A stretch of 64,000 nucleotides of DNA from Rubrivivax sp. GTDB taxonomy: Bacteria > Pseudomonadota > Gammaproteobacteria > Burkholderiales > Burkholderiaceae_C. Below the pieces are notes generated by a model that had not been told where the DNA came from, ran no database searches, and was given only the letters and a program-made list of their open reading frames with translations. The stretch is taken from the NCBI GenBank assembly GCA_027485165.1, contig JAIXRN010000075.1, positions 186,001 to 250,000 on the forward strand, given 5' to 3'. The position numbers and the translations under genes are program-made. This document shows positions 1 through 7,740 of the stretch, in pieces. Positions within the stretch are counted from its first letter, which is position 1; each line of letters begins with the position of its first letter.

Positions 1-813
1 ACCTTCGGCAGGTCGCAGACGACGCTGGGTTCGGGCAACCTGCACTTGCTGCTGTCGGCCTACTGCGCCAACCCCGGGGCGCGCTTTGGCGCCCGCATCG
101 CCCCGGCCCTGCCCGACATCGCCACCAAGGCCGCGCGCATCGACACCGACCTGAAGCTGCACAACGTGCTGCGCGCCAGCGCCGACGACCCGGTGATGCG
201 CGAACTGCAGGACGAATTCTTCGACCAGGTCTACTGGCAGCCGGCCGTGAAGGCCGCTGCGCGGCTGGGCATCCGCACCCCGCTGGGGCATGCCGTGGTC
301 TACGACAGCCATGTGCACGGCAGCTGGGTGCCACGGCGCGATGAAGTGCTCACCCAGACCGGCAGCGTTGCGGCCGTGGGCGAAAAGGCCTGGATCAGCG
401 CCTACGTCGCGCGCCGCCGGGCCTGGCTGGAAAGCAGCCGCCCCGACCTGCGCAAGACCGTCTACCGCATGGACAGCTTCAAGCGCCTGATCGAGCTGGG
501 CCTCTGGGGCCTGCCGCTGCCGCTGGTGGTGCGCGACATCGAAATCTCGCAGGCCGCGTTGGCGGCGGCGCCGCCCGACTGCTACGACGGCCCCGAACCG
601 GGGTCGCGCCCGCTGGCCATCCAGCAGCCGCTGGCGCGCGGCCTGGACGTGCGGCTGGTGCAGCTGGGCCTGTCTGACCGCGGCATCAACATCAAGGCCG
701 ACGGCGTGTTCGGCCCCGGTGCGCGCGACGCGCTGAAGGCCTTCCAGGCTGCCAGCGGGCTGCCGGTGAACGGCATCGCCGATGTCGGCCTGATCGCCAC
801 CCTGGTGGGCTGA
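1..813 (+). CDS. GH46-like chitosanase with C-terminal peptidoglycan-binding domain, 5' end outside window
   Basis: The frame is open from the first base, so only the C-terminal 270 residues are visible. The stretch with VYWQPAVKAAARLG, then AVVYDSHVHGSW and WISAYVARRRAWL, follows the order of the C-terminal half of GH46 chitosanases, which hydrolyse chitosan with inversion. The catalytic Glu/Asp pair of that family lies near the N-terminus and cannot be checked here. The last 60 or so residues (ADGVFGPGARDALKAFQAAS) form a PG_binding_1 repeat, a module that tethers secreted hydrolases to cell-wall polymers. A secretion signal is expected upstream but not seen. The family assignment comes from remembered motif order, so the exact substrate is less certain than the fold. 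Confidence 0.72.
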   Translation, partial: TFGRSQTTLGSGNLHLLLSAYCANPGARFGARIAPALPDIATKAARIDTDLKLHNVLRASADDPVMRELQDEFFDQVYWQPAVKAAARLGIRTPLGHAVVYDSHVHGSWVPRRDEVLTQTGSVAAVGEKAWISAYVARRRAWLESSRPDLRKTVYRMDSFKRLIELGLWGLPLPLVVRDIEISQAALAAAPPDCYDGPEPGSRPLAIQQPLARGLDVRLVQLGLSDRGINIKADGVFGPGARDALKAFQAASGLPVNGIADVGLIATLVG

Positions 814-915
814 CGGGGCGCCAGGCAGCAGCAAGCACTGCCTTCGGCCGGTTTCGGGGCGGTTCGGTCTGGCTTCACGGCAGGCCCGTGCAGGCGTCAC
901 GAGGCCGCGTTAGCA

Positions 916-930
916 TAGGGTTTAACCCTA
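916..930. promoter_or_regulatory. 15-bp dyad upstream of the CBS gene (possible operator)
   Basis: TAGGGTTTAACCCTA has 7-bp perfect arms around one central base and lies 35 bp before the CBS-domain start codon. It is AT-rich compared with its surroundings. A regulator binding site is plausible, but no regulator is linked to it. Confidence 0.3.
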
Positions 931-965
931 GACTTTGTCCTGGCTCTCGCCAGGCGTACTCGACC

Positions 966-1403
966 ATGGCCACCGTGCAGCAGTGCCTGAATGACAAGCC
1001 CAACCGGCTGGTTTCCGTCCGTTCAACCGACCCCGTGGTGCTGGCCCTGCAGCAGATGCGCGACAACCGTGTGCGCGCCGTGCTCGTCGTCGACGACGAC
1101 CGCCTGGCGGGCATCATCACCCAGGGTGATTGCGCCATCAAGGTGCTGCTGCCCGGCCGCGACGCGAAAGAGACCGTGGTGCGCGAAGTCATGACGGCGC
1201 AGCCCATGACCGTCAAGCCCAGCGACCCGCTGGAAGCCTGCATGGGCCTGATGGCCACCCGCGGCTACCGCCACCTGCCGGTGATGGACGGCGCGAAGGT
1301 CGTGGGCGTGGTGTCGGTGGGCGACGTGGTGAAGGACAGCATGCGCCGCATGGGCGAACAGATCGGCTTTCTGGAAACCTACATCAAAGGCCACGGCCGC
1401 TGA
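966..1403 (+). CDS. CBS-domain pair protein
   Basis: A 145-residue cytoplasmic protein made of two tandem CBS motifs. The first covers roughly residues 8-60 (VSVRSTDPVVLALQQM, then LAGIITQGD). The second covers 75-135 (MTVKPSDPLEACMGLM, then VVGVVSVGDVV). Stand-alone CBS pairs bind adenosyl ligands such as AMP, ATP or SAM and act as energy or redox sensors; the partner is unknown. The ATG at 966 is preferred because CBS homology begins a few codons later, while upstream in-frame codons are low-complexity. The 3' end overlaps the convergent PEP-CTERM gene by 20 bp, which is unusual but leaves both frames intact. Confidence 0.85.
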   Translation: MATVQQCLNDKPNRLVSVRSTDPVVLALQQMRDNRVRAVLVVDDDRLAGIITQGDCAIKVLLPGRDAKETVVREVMTAQPMTVKPSDPLEACMGLMATRGYRHLPVMDGAKVVGVVSVGDVVKDSMRRMGEQIGFLETYIKGHGR

Positions 1404-2685
1404 GCAGCTGCTGGCGCCGCCACCAGGCCAGGCCACCCAGCCCCGCCAGACACAGCAGGCCGGCGCCAGGCTCGGGCACCGGCGTGATGGCCAGGGCCAC
1501 GAACTGCGTGAACTGAGTGCCGGAGAAGTTGTTGTCCGACACCAGCACCAGGCTCTGGCGGCCATCGGGCAACACGGGCCCGAGCGTGATGCCTTCGATG
1601 TTGTCCAGCGCCAGCGCGCTGCCGTCGGCTTGCCGCAGGTCCGACAAATCCAGCAGCAGGGTCTTGCTGGCGGCGGTGAAGCTCTGGCCCGCCAGACTGT
1701 CCAGGCCCGACACATCGGTCGCGCCGCGGACGTCCACGTGGAACAGGCGGATCGTGTTGCCTGTGGCCTGGCCACCAGGGCCCACGCCAGGCGTGGCGGC
1801 GCCGGTGGCAAATGACCGTTCCACGGCGATGAACTGGCCCGGCGCGATGGCCAGCAGTTCCACCAGCCCGTTGGTGGCAAAGCCGCCTGCAGGGCTGGGT
1901 GCGATCGCCACGGGCGACACCGGGTAGACGTATTCGGCCTGCGCAGCGCCGGTGTTCAGGTCGAAGGCCAGGATGCGCGAATTCGACCCGTTCGAAACAC
2001 TGGCCACCGGGCCGTCCTGCGCCAGCGCGTTTTCGGTGGCGGTGTAGAGCGTGCGGCCATCGGTCGACACGGTCAGGCTTTCGAAGGCCAGGTTGTTGAC
2101 GATGCCGCGGTCGCCCGCCACGTTGCCCGCCGTGCTGCCGCTGGGGGTGTAGCGGCCGGGCACGCTGAAGTCGCGCACGTAGGTGCCGTCGGGCCGCATT
2201 TCGCGCACCGTCGGGTTCTGGAAGCCGGCAGCCGCGCGCTGGCCTTCGTTGGACCACAACAGGTTGCCGTTGCCAGGGTGGATGCGCAGGCTCTCGGGGT
2301 CGACCTGGTTGAGCGGGAAGGCCGACCCGTCCGGGCGCGCAATCGTCGTCACGGCCGTGAAGCTGACGCCCGCGTTGCCCGGGTTGGCCGAGCGCACGAA
2401 CTGCGACAGGTTGAGCTGCAGCGCGTAGTAGCGCGCCGGGTTCAGGCCGCTGCGGTCGTCGCTGATGGCCAGGTAGCGCTGGCTGGCAGCCTGGTAGTCG
2501 ATGCCAGACAGGCCACCGACGGTGGTGCCGTTGAATCCGAAGCCGGACGGAATGATTTGCTGGCCCAGGTAGTCCAGCCCGGCAATGCCGGTGCTGGCCT
2601 GCAGGGGGCCGGCTGCCAGTGAAGCGGCCAGGGCGACGGAGGCCGCCAGCAGGCGAGAGCGAGAGTCAGTGCGGGTCGGCGTCAT
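1384..2685 (-). CDS. Exported esterase-like phytase-family protein with PEP-CTERM anchor
   Basis: About 433 residues from the chosen ATG. It starts with a Sec signal (Arg-rich n-region, then LLAASVALAASLAAG, cleavage near PLQAS). The body carries the esterase-like phytase pattern: GLSGIDYQ and YLAISDDRSG early, DPESLRI, a middle part FESLTVSTDGRTLYTATENAL, and late LDNIEGITLGP with VLVSDNNF, typical of this calcium-binding beta-propeller family. The C-terminus is a PEP-CTERM sorting tail (VPEPGAGLL, hydrophobic stretch, WWRRQQ), normally processed by an exosortase/EpsH system not present here. An in-frame start 69 bp upstream would put 23 polar residues before the signal, so it is less likely. 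Enzymatic activity is not proven by sequence. Confidence 0.85.
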   Translation of the reverse strand: MTPTRTDSRSRLLAASVALAASLAAGPLQASTGIAGLDYLGQQIIPSGFGFNGTTVGGLSGIDYQAASQRYLAISDDRSGLNPARYYALQLNLSQFVRSANPGNAGVSFTAVTTIARPDGSAFPLNQVDPESLRIHPGNGNLLWSNEGQRAAAGFQNPTVREMRPDGTYVRDFSVPGRYTPSGSTAGNVAGDRGIVNNLAFESLTVSTDGRTLYTATENALAQDGPVASVSNGSNSRILAFDLNTGAAQAEYVYPVSPVAIAPSPAGGFATNGLVELLAIAPGQFIAVERSFATGAATPGVGPGGQATGNTIRLFHVDVRGATDVSGLDSLAGQSFTAASKTLLLDLSDLRQADGSALALDNIEGITLGPVLPDGRQSLVLVSDNNFSGTQFTQFVALAITPVPEPGAGLLCLAGLGGLAWWRRQQLLSGRGL

Positions 2686-2796
2686 GCGAACTTTTCCGAT
2701 CAGACAAGTGCCGTCGCAAGGCGCCGGCGGGATGGAAGCCTCAGTCTGAGGCATGGTCAGAGGTTAGGGAAGCCGGGGCGGCCAGGGCAGCGGGCT

Positions 2797-4044
2797 TCAG
2801 CCGCGCTGGCGGCGACGCGCCGCCACGCCCACCAGCCCCAGGCCGGTGAGCAACAGGGCCACCGTGCCGGGCTCGGGCACCGACGCCACCGCGGCCACGC
2901 CCGTGTCAGGGAAGTCGGTGAACACGCCGTCCACGCCCAGGTTCATGTAGTACGCCATCTCGGCCCGGGGGTCGGCGAAGCCATACCCGCTGGCGTCGTT
3001 GCGGAAGGTGTAGGCATGCACCAGCAGGCCGGCCGCGTGCGCGGCTTCGATCACGCCTGTGCTGCCGTCGACGCGGCGGTCCTTGATGGTGATGACGCCG
3101 TCGCCGTCGCGGTCGATGCCGTCGGCCACGGTCTTCACCAGGTAGGGCTTCCAGGGCCCGATGCCGTCGGCATAGGTCTTGATGAAGCCCAGGCCCGGGG
3201 CGGTGAGCATCTGCGCGAAGGTCAGCGTGCCGCCGGCTGCCACCACGTCATACGGCGCACCGTAGGGTGCCGTCGGATCGAGCGAACCATCGGGGTTGAC
3301 GTCGTTGGCGTCGACCAGCTGCACCAGGCGGATGTCGGTCAGCGTGTTCATGTACTGCAGGTTGCTGACCTCGAAGGACTGGATGAACACCGGCGCGTTG
3401 CCGCTGTTGCCATAGCTGGCGTGCAGCGTGCCGATGAGCTTGTTCTCGAACACGCGCGGGCCGAAGATGCCGTCGTGGAAGGTCGAATGCTTCACCTCGG
3501 GGTAGATGCCGACCTGGCGGCCCGTGGCGGCACTCTGGGCCTGGGCCAGGCTGATGATTTCCTCCAGCGTCGGGATCGCGTACAGGCCGTTGAATTCCTG
3601 CGGCCGGTTCGGGTTGGGCTGGATCGCGCGCAGGGTCCTGATCTCGGCCAGCGTGAAGTCGCTGGCGAAGTAGTCGGTCGTCGACACGCCGTCCACCATC
3701 TTGGTGCTCATGCGCTCGGGGCCGAACACGCTGGCGACGTTGGTGGTGCCGCCCAGCATGGGTTCGTGGCGCGCGATCAGGTGGCCGTCGCGCGTCATCA
3801 CCAGGTCGGGTTCGATGTAGTCGGCGCCCAACTGGATGGCCAGGCGATAGGCCTCCAGCGTGTGTTCCGGGCGGTAGCCGGAAGCACCGCGGTGGCCGAT
3901 GACCAGCGGCGCCGCGCCGGTCAGGGTGTTGTAGCCCTGGGCCTGTGCGGGGGCGGTCAGGCCGGCTGTCAGGGCTGCGGCCAGCGCCACCGGTGCCAGC
4001 CAGGCAAAGGCAGCGAAACGACGGACGCGTAGCGAGCTGTTCAT
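2797..4044 (-). CDS. Glycerophosphodiester phosphodiesterase with PEP-CTERM anchor
   Basis: A 415-residue exported GDPD (EC 3.1.4.46 type), which releases glycerol-3-phosphate from deacylated phospholipids. The signal peptide is residues 1-36 (ending APAQAQ). The GDPD signature follows at once: LVIGHRGASGYRPEHTLEAY, then GADYIEPDLVMTRDGHLIARHEP, giving the catalytic His pair and the metal-binding Glu/Asp. Later conserved parts are GIYPEVKH and VDGVFTDFPD. The tail VPEPGTVALLLTGLGLVGVA followed by RRR is a PEP-CTERM sorting signal. It lies just downstream of nothing in its own direction and diverges from the phosphatase gene. It shares strand and sorting signal with the preceding phytase-like protein, so the two may cooperate in phosphate scavenging. 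The same frame stays open far upstream, but only this ATG places a signal peptide at the N-terminus. Confidence 0.93.
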   Translation of the reverse strand: MNSSLRVRRFAAFAWLAPVALAAALTAGLTAPAQAQGYNTLTGAAPLVIGHRGASGYRPEHTLEAYRLAIQLGADYIEPDLVMTRDGHLIARHEPMLGGTTNVASVFGPERMSTKMVDGVSTTDYFASDFTLAEIRTLRAIQPNPNRPQEFNGLYAIPTLEEIISLAQAQSAATGRQVGIYPEVKHSTFHDGIFGPRVFENKLIGTLHASYGNSGNAPVFIQSFEVSNLQYMNTLTDIRLVQLVDANDVNPDGSLDPTAPYGAPYDVVAAGGTLTFAQMLTAPGLGFIKTYADGIGPWKPYLVKTVADGIDRDGDGVITIKDRRVDGSTGVIEAAHAAGLLVHAYTFRNDASGYGFADPRAEMAYYMNLGVDGVFTDFPDTGVAAVASVPEPGTVALLLTGLGLVGVAARRRQRG

Positions 4045-4104
4045 GGGCCTAACTCCTGGTTTGAAGGGATGCAGCGGAGTGTCTGGTGGCAACATGGCAG
4101 TTGT

Positions 4105-5385
4105 ATGAAGCACAGCCGTACCGACACCCTGTCGCGCGCCGACCTGGAAACCATCCTGGCCGTCACGCGCGCGCTGGCCGCACCTTTCGACCTGCCCACC
4201 ATGCTGGCCGAAGTGGCCGCCGCGGCGCAGCGCGTGCTGCGGGCCGAACGCAGCTCGGTCTGGCTGTACGACGCGACGGCGGGCGAACTGGTGGTGACGG
4301 TGGCCAGCGACCTGGGCACCCTGCGCATCCCGGCTGGCCGCGGCCTGGTAGGGGCCTGCGCGCGCGACCGCCAGCTCATCAACGTGCCCGACTGCCATGC
4401 CGATGCGCGCTTCGACGCCAGCGTCGACCGGCTGACGGGCTTCTACACCCGCTGCAGCCTGACCCTGCCGCTGATCGACGACCGGGGCGAACTGGTCGGC
4501 GTGCTGCAGCTGCTGAACAAGCATGGCGGCGTCTTCAGCCCCGACGATGAAGCCCTGGGTCTGGCACTGGCAGCCCAGTGCGCCGTGGCCCTGAGCCGGG
4601 TGCGCATGACCGCCGCGCTGCTGGAAGGCGAACGGCTGAAGCAGGAACTGCAGCTGGCGCGCGCCGTGCAGCAGGCCACCCTGCCCGCTGCACTGCCACG
4701 GGTGGCGGGCTATGCGATGCAGGCGCTGTTCCTGCCGGCCGACCTGACCGGGGGCGACACCTACGACCTGGCCCTGATCGACCAGGGCCTGCTGCTGGTG
4801 CTGGCCGACGCCACGGGCCACGGCATCGCGCCGGCGCTTTCCGTCACGCGCATGCAGGCCATGCTGCGCACGGCCTTCGGCCTGGGGGCCAGCCTGGAGG
4901 TGGCCTTCCGCCACACCAACGACCAGCTGGCACTGACGCTGCCAGACGGGCGCTTCGTCACCGCCTTCGTCGGCCTGTTGGACCCTGCCGGCCACTGCCT
5001 GCGCTTCCTGAGCGGCGGCCAGGGTCCGATCCTGCATTACGTGGCATCACAGGGCTGCTGCACGGTGTACCGGGCCACCAGCTTCCCGCTGGGGGCGGCG
5101 GTGATCCAGCAGCTGCGGCCTGCGGTCGAACTGGCCTTCGAGCCCGGCGACTGGCTGCTGCTGCTGTCCGACGGCGTCTACGAACAGGCCGATGCGGCGG
5201 GCGACAACTTCGGGCGCCAACGCGTGGAAGCAATGGTCGCCAGCGCCAACGCAGCCAGCCCCGCCGCGCTGGCCGACCAGCTGATGGCGGCACTGCGGGC
5301 GCATGCCGGCAGCGCGCCGCAGGAAGACGACATCACGGCCGTGCTGCTGAAGCGCCTGGCCGCAGACCCTGGGCGGGCCGACTGA
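4105..5385 (+). CDS. GAF-domain PP2C/SpoIIE-type serine phosphatase
   Basis: A 426-residue cytoplasmic regulator. An N-terminal GAF domain spans about residues 12-165 (RSSVWLYDATAGELVV, IPAGRGLVGACARD, GVLQLLNKHGG). A short coiled linker (LKQELQLARAVQQATLP) leads to a SpoIIE/PP2C-type phosphatase domain with LTGGDTYDL, LLLVLADATGHG (metal-binding Asp), LSGGQGPILHY, LLLLSDGVYEQ and EDDITAVLLK. Such enzymes dephosphorylate STAS anti-sigma-antagonists in partner switching, and the STAS and HATPase genes follow directly. The canonical GGD.YD metal motif reads GGDTYD, so activity is likely. An alternative in-frame ATG at 4069 lies only 24 bp from the divergent gene and adds 12 atypical residues; neither start has a clear ribosome site. 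Confidence 0.88.
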   Translation: MKHSRTDTLSRADLETILAVTRALAAPFDLPTMLAEVAAAAQRVLRAERSSVWLYDATAGELVVTVASDLGTLRIPAGRGLVGACARDRQLINVPDCHADARFDASVDRLTGFYTRCSLTLPLIDDRGELVGVLQLLNKHGGVFSPDDEALGLALAAQCAVALSRVRMTAALLEGERLKQELQLARAVQQATLPAALPRVAGYAMQALFLPADLTGGDTYDLALIDQGLLLVLADATGHGIAPALSVTRMQAMLRTAFGLGASLEVAFRHTNDQLALTLPDGRFVTAFVGLLDPAGHCLRFLSGGQGPILHYVASQGCCTVYRATSFPLGAAVIQQLRPAVELAFEPGDWLLLLSDGVYEQADAAGDNFGRQRVEAMVASANAASPAALADQLMAALRAHAGSAPQEDDITAVLLKRLAADPGRAD

Positions 5386-5500
5386 CACAGCACCGTCACA
5401 AATCTTCGTGTCGGCCGCCCTAGCATCGGGGCCAGCCCGCCGCGGGGCGCCTGCCGGGGGCGGGTGCCGGCGGCGGGTGTCCAGAATCGGGACTTCCGCC

Positions 5501-5863
5501 ATGATGATCAACGTCACCCAGACCTCCGGCCCCGTCACCAGGGTCGTCCTGGCAGGTCGGCTCGACGCCCCTGGCGCCGACGCCATCGACCTGCAGTTCA
5601 CGGCCGCTGTCGTCACACCGCAGCGCCACGCCGTCGTCGACCTGTCACAGGTCGAATTCATCGCGTCGATGGGGCTGAGGCTGCTGATTTCCGCCGCCCG
5701 CGCACTGCACCTGAAAGGCTGCCGCCTGGTGCTGTTCGGTGCCAGTGAACTGGTGCAGGGCGTGTTCGACGACACGGCGCTCGATCAGATCATCCCCATC
5801 GTCGCCACCGAGGCCGACGCCCTTGCCGCCATCGCTGCCATCGACGGCGAATCAGCCCGCTGA
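5501..5863 (+). CDS. STAS-domain anti-sigma factor antagonist
   Basis: 120 residues forming a single STAS domain. The pattern is VTRVVLAGRLDAPGADAID, then VVDLSQVEFIASMGLRLLIS, where the Ser of ASMGL is the position usually phosphorylated by the anti-sigma kinase, and finally GCRLVLFGAS. It sits between its predicted phosphatase (upstream) and predicted kinase (downstream, overlapping), as in bacterial partner-switching modules. The double ATG at 5501 is chosen because STAS homology begins at about residue 5. Confidence 0.88.
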   Translation: MMINVTQTSGPVTRVVLAGRLDAPGADAIDLQFTAAVVTPQRHAVVDLSQVEFIASMGLRLLISAARALHLKGCRLVLFGASELVQGVFDDTALDQIIPIVATEADALAAIAAIDGESAR

Positions 5864-6317
5864 CCAGCCGCCCACGCTGCGGCTGCAGCTGCAGGCGGAC
5901 CGTTCAGCACTGAACACCGCCCGCCAGGCCGTGCTGGCCCACCTGGCTGGCCATGCGGTTTCGGCGCGCACGCTGTTCCGGCTGGAACTGGTGCTAGAAG
6001 AGCTGCTGATGAACCTGATCGAGCACGCCCAGCCCGGCGCTGCTCCGCTGCGGATCGAATTGGGCCTGCGCCTGCTGCCGCAGGAAGTGCTGCTGGAGAT
6101 CGAGGACAACGCCGCGCCCTTCGACCCGCAGGCGGTGCCGCCGCCGGCCGCCGCCACGTCGATCGCGACCGCCACACCCGGCGGGCGTGGGCTGATGCTG
6201 ATCCGCAAGTCGGTTCAGAGCCTGCACCACGAACACCTGCCCCAGGGCGGCAACCGCGTGTGCGTCAGCTTCGGCCGCGAAGCACCGGCTGCAGCGGGCA
6301 GACCCAGTGTGGGCTAG
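5823..6317 (+). CDS. HATPase anti-sigma-type serine kinase (RsbW-like)
   Basis: About 164 residues. GHKL ATPase features are clear: N box LVLEELLMNLIEHA, G1-like IEDNAAPFDP and G2-like GGRGLMLIRK. These are the hallmarks of RsbW/SpoIIAB-family kinases that phosphorylate a STAS antagonist and hold a sigma factor or other target. No ATG lies near the domain start. A TTG at 5823 is proposed, giving an overlap of 41 bp with the STAS gene and probable translational coupling; a GTG at 5739 or a CTG near 5874 cannot be excluded. No sigma factor is encoded nearby, so the output target is unknown. Confidence 0.78.
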   Translation: MPPSLPSTANQPADQPPTLRLQLQADRSALNTARQAVLAHLAGHAVSARTLFRLELVLEELLMNLIEHAQPGAAPLRIELGLRLLPQEVLLEIEDNAAPFDPQAVPPPAAATSIATATPGGRGLMLIRKSVQSLHHEHLPQGGNRVCVSFGREAPAAAGRPSVG

Positions 6318-6394
6318 CGAACAGTCGCCGGGTGCGAGCAGTGGGAAGCTCGCGGCAAATCTCCACGGCGCGCTGGTCGATGCGCGATTTGCCG

Positions 6395-6898
6395 ATGAGC
6401 AATCTTCCAAGATCGCCATGGCCGGCTCAGGCGCAGCGGCCTGGCTTGCCAGCTTCGCCGGCTTGGAACGCTCACCCGCTGGCCCCGCCTGCGGCCAGCC
6501 GCAGCCTACTGCGCGTGCTGGTGGCCGATGACAACCCGGTGAACCTGCTGCTGGCCACGGCGCAGCTGGAACAGCTGGGCCTGGTGCCCCAGCTGGCCGC
6601 CGACGGCCGTGCCGCCCTGGCCCTGGCCTGCAGCCAGCCCTTCGACCTGATCTTGATGGACCTGTGCATGCCGGTGCCGGACGGCCTGGCCGCGACGGCG
6701 GCCTTGCGCCAGCATGAAAGCCGGGCAGCGCGGCCCGCCGCGCCCGTGATGGCCTATTCCAGCAACCTGCCGGAATGGTCGGTGCTGGCCAGACAGGGCA
6801 TCAGCGGCTGCCTGCCCAAGCCCTGTAGCCTGCCCGATCTGGCCGCCTGCCTGCAGCAGTGGTGCCCGGGCTACCGCCTGGCCAACGGCGCCAACTGA
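6395..6898 (+). CDS. Stand-alone CheY-like receiver protein
   Basis: About 167 residues: a Pro/Ala-rich N-terminal stretch of roughly 45 residues, then one receiver domain (LRVLVADDNPVN acidic pocket; phospho-acceptor Asp in DLILMDLCMPVPDG; Ser in MAYSSN; Lys in GCLPKPCS). There is no output domain. It follows the partner-switching genes on the same strand after 78 bp and may feed phosphorylation input to them, though no histidine kinase is next to it. ATGs at 6380 and 6395 are both possible. Confidence 0.75.
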   Translation: MSNLPRSPWPAQAQRPGLPASPAWNAHPLAPPAASRSLLRVLVADDNPVNLLLATAQLEQLGLVPQLAADGRAALALACSQPFDLILMDLCMPVPDGLAATAALRQHESRAARPAAPVMAYSSNLPEWSVLARQGISGCLPKPCSLPDLAACLQQWCPGYRLANGAN

Positions 6899-6958
6899 GC
6901 GGGACGGCGCGGCCCGAAGCCGCCCAAGACCTCTGCCCGCCTGCACGCCGGTGCAGCG

Positions 6959-7690
6959 CTAGACCCGGTCCAGTTCCGGGTAGCGGCGGAAGATGCCGGT
7001 CTCGTTGAAGGCGACGCGCCTGTCGCTGGCCAGGTAGGCCGCCACGCGCGGCAGCGCGGCCACGCGTTCGTGCAGGGCGCGCAGCGATGGCTTGCCGCGC
7101 AGTGCAGCCTGGGTGGCATTCGGGAAGGCGTAGCGCAGGCCTTCGACCAGCTGGAACAGCGACAGGTCGGCATAGCTGAGCTTGCCGCCCACCAGCCAGC
7201 GTGGACCGGCGGGGTTGTGCTTGACGATGTGGTCGAACCAGGCCAGGTACTTCGGGATGCGCGTGCTGCAGAAGGCCAATGCACGGCGCCGCGCTTCGGC
7301 ACGCTGGTCTTCGTAGTACAGGTTCACGTCCACCGGGTGATGGGTGTCGTGGGCTTCGGTGACGATGTCGGCGATGGTCAGCTGGATCTGCTGCGTCCAC
7401 ACCCGCGCCTGTTCGCTGCGCGCCACCAGCTTCAGCGTGGGGGCCAGGTACTGCAGGATGGCCGCCGTCTGGCCGACCACGAAACGGCCGTCGCGCAGGT
7501 ACGGCGGCGCGAAGGGACGCTGCGGGTCGGCCGGGTCGGCCAGCCCCTGCAGCAGCGCCGGCAGGCCCTGGCCGGCTTCGGCCGGGCCGCGCGCGATGTC
7601 GACATACGGCGCGCCGGCAGCTTCCAGTGCCAGGCGCACGAATTCACCGCGGCCCTGCAGGGTGGGCCAGTAATACAACGCATAGCTCAT
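6959..7690 (-). CDS. Glutathione S-transferase family protein
   Basis: 243 residues with the GST layout. The N-terminal thioredoxin-like domain begins LYYWPTLQGRGEFVRLALEAAG, where the Tyr residues near position 6-7 fit sigma/alpha-type catalytic Tyr. The glutathione-site DGRFVVGQTAAILQYLA contains a Gln-Thr pair in place of the usual Glu-Ser. The all-helical C-terminal domain contains LSYADLSLFQLVEGL (N-capping box with conserved Asp) and ends near FRRYPELD. It is cytosolic and presumed to conjugate glutathione to electrophiles; the substrate is unknown. It stands alone between convergent and same-strand genes. Confidence 0.88.
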   Translation of the reverse strand: MSYALYYWPTLQGRGEFVRLALEAAGAPYVDIARGPAEAGQGLPALLQGLADPADPQRPFAPPYLRDGRFVVGQTAAILQYLAPTLKLVARSEQARVWTQQIQLTIADIVTEAHDTHHPVDVNLYYEDQRAEARRRALAFCSTRIPKYLAWFDHIVKHNPAGPRWLVGGKLSYADLSLFQLVEGLRYAFPNATQAALRGKPSLRALHERVAALPRVAAYLASDRRVAFNETGIFRRYPELDRV

Positions 7691-7740
7691 GGGGGTGCTC
7701 CGCCTTCAGGTGGGCGCATTCTGGGCGGGGCCGTGCGGTC

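Noticed and set aside
2797-5037. Long minus-strand frame covering the GDPD gene and beyond
   Set aside because: Only the part from 4044 has a signal peptide and GDPD domain; the upstream part is antisense to the phosphatase gene.
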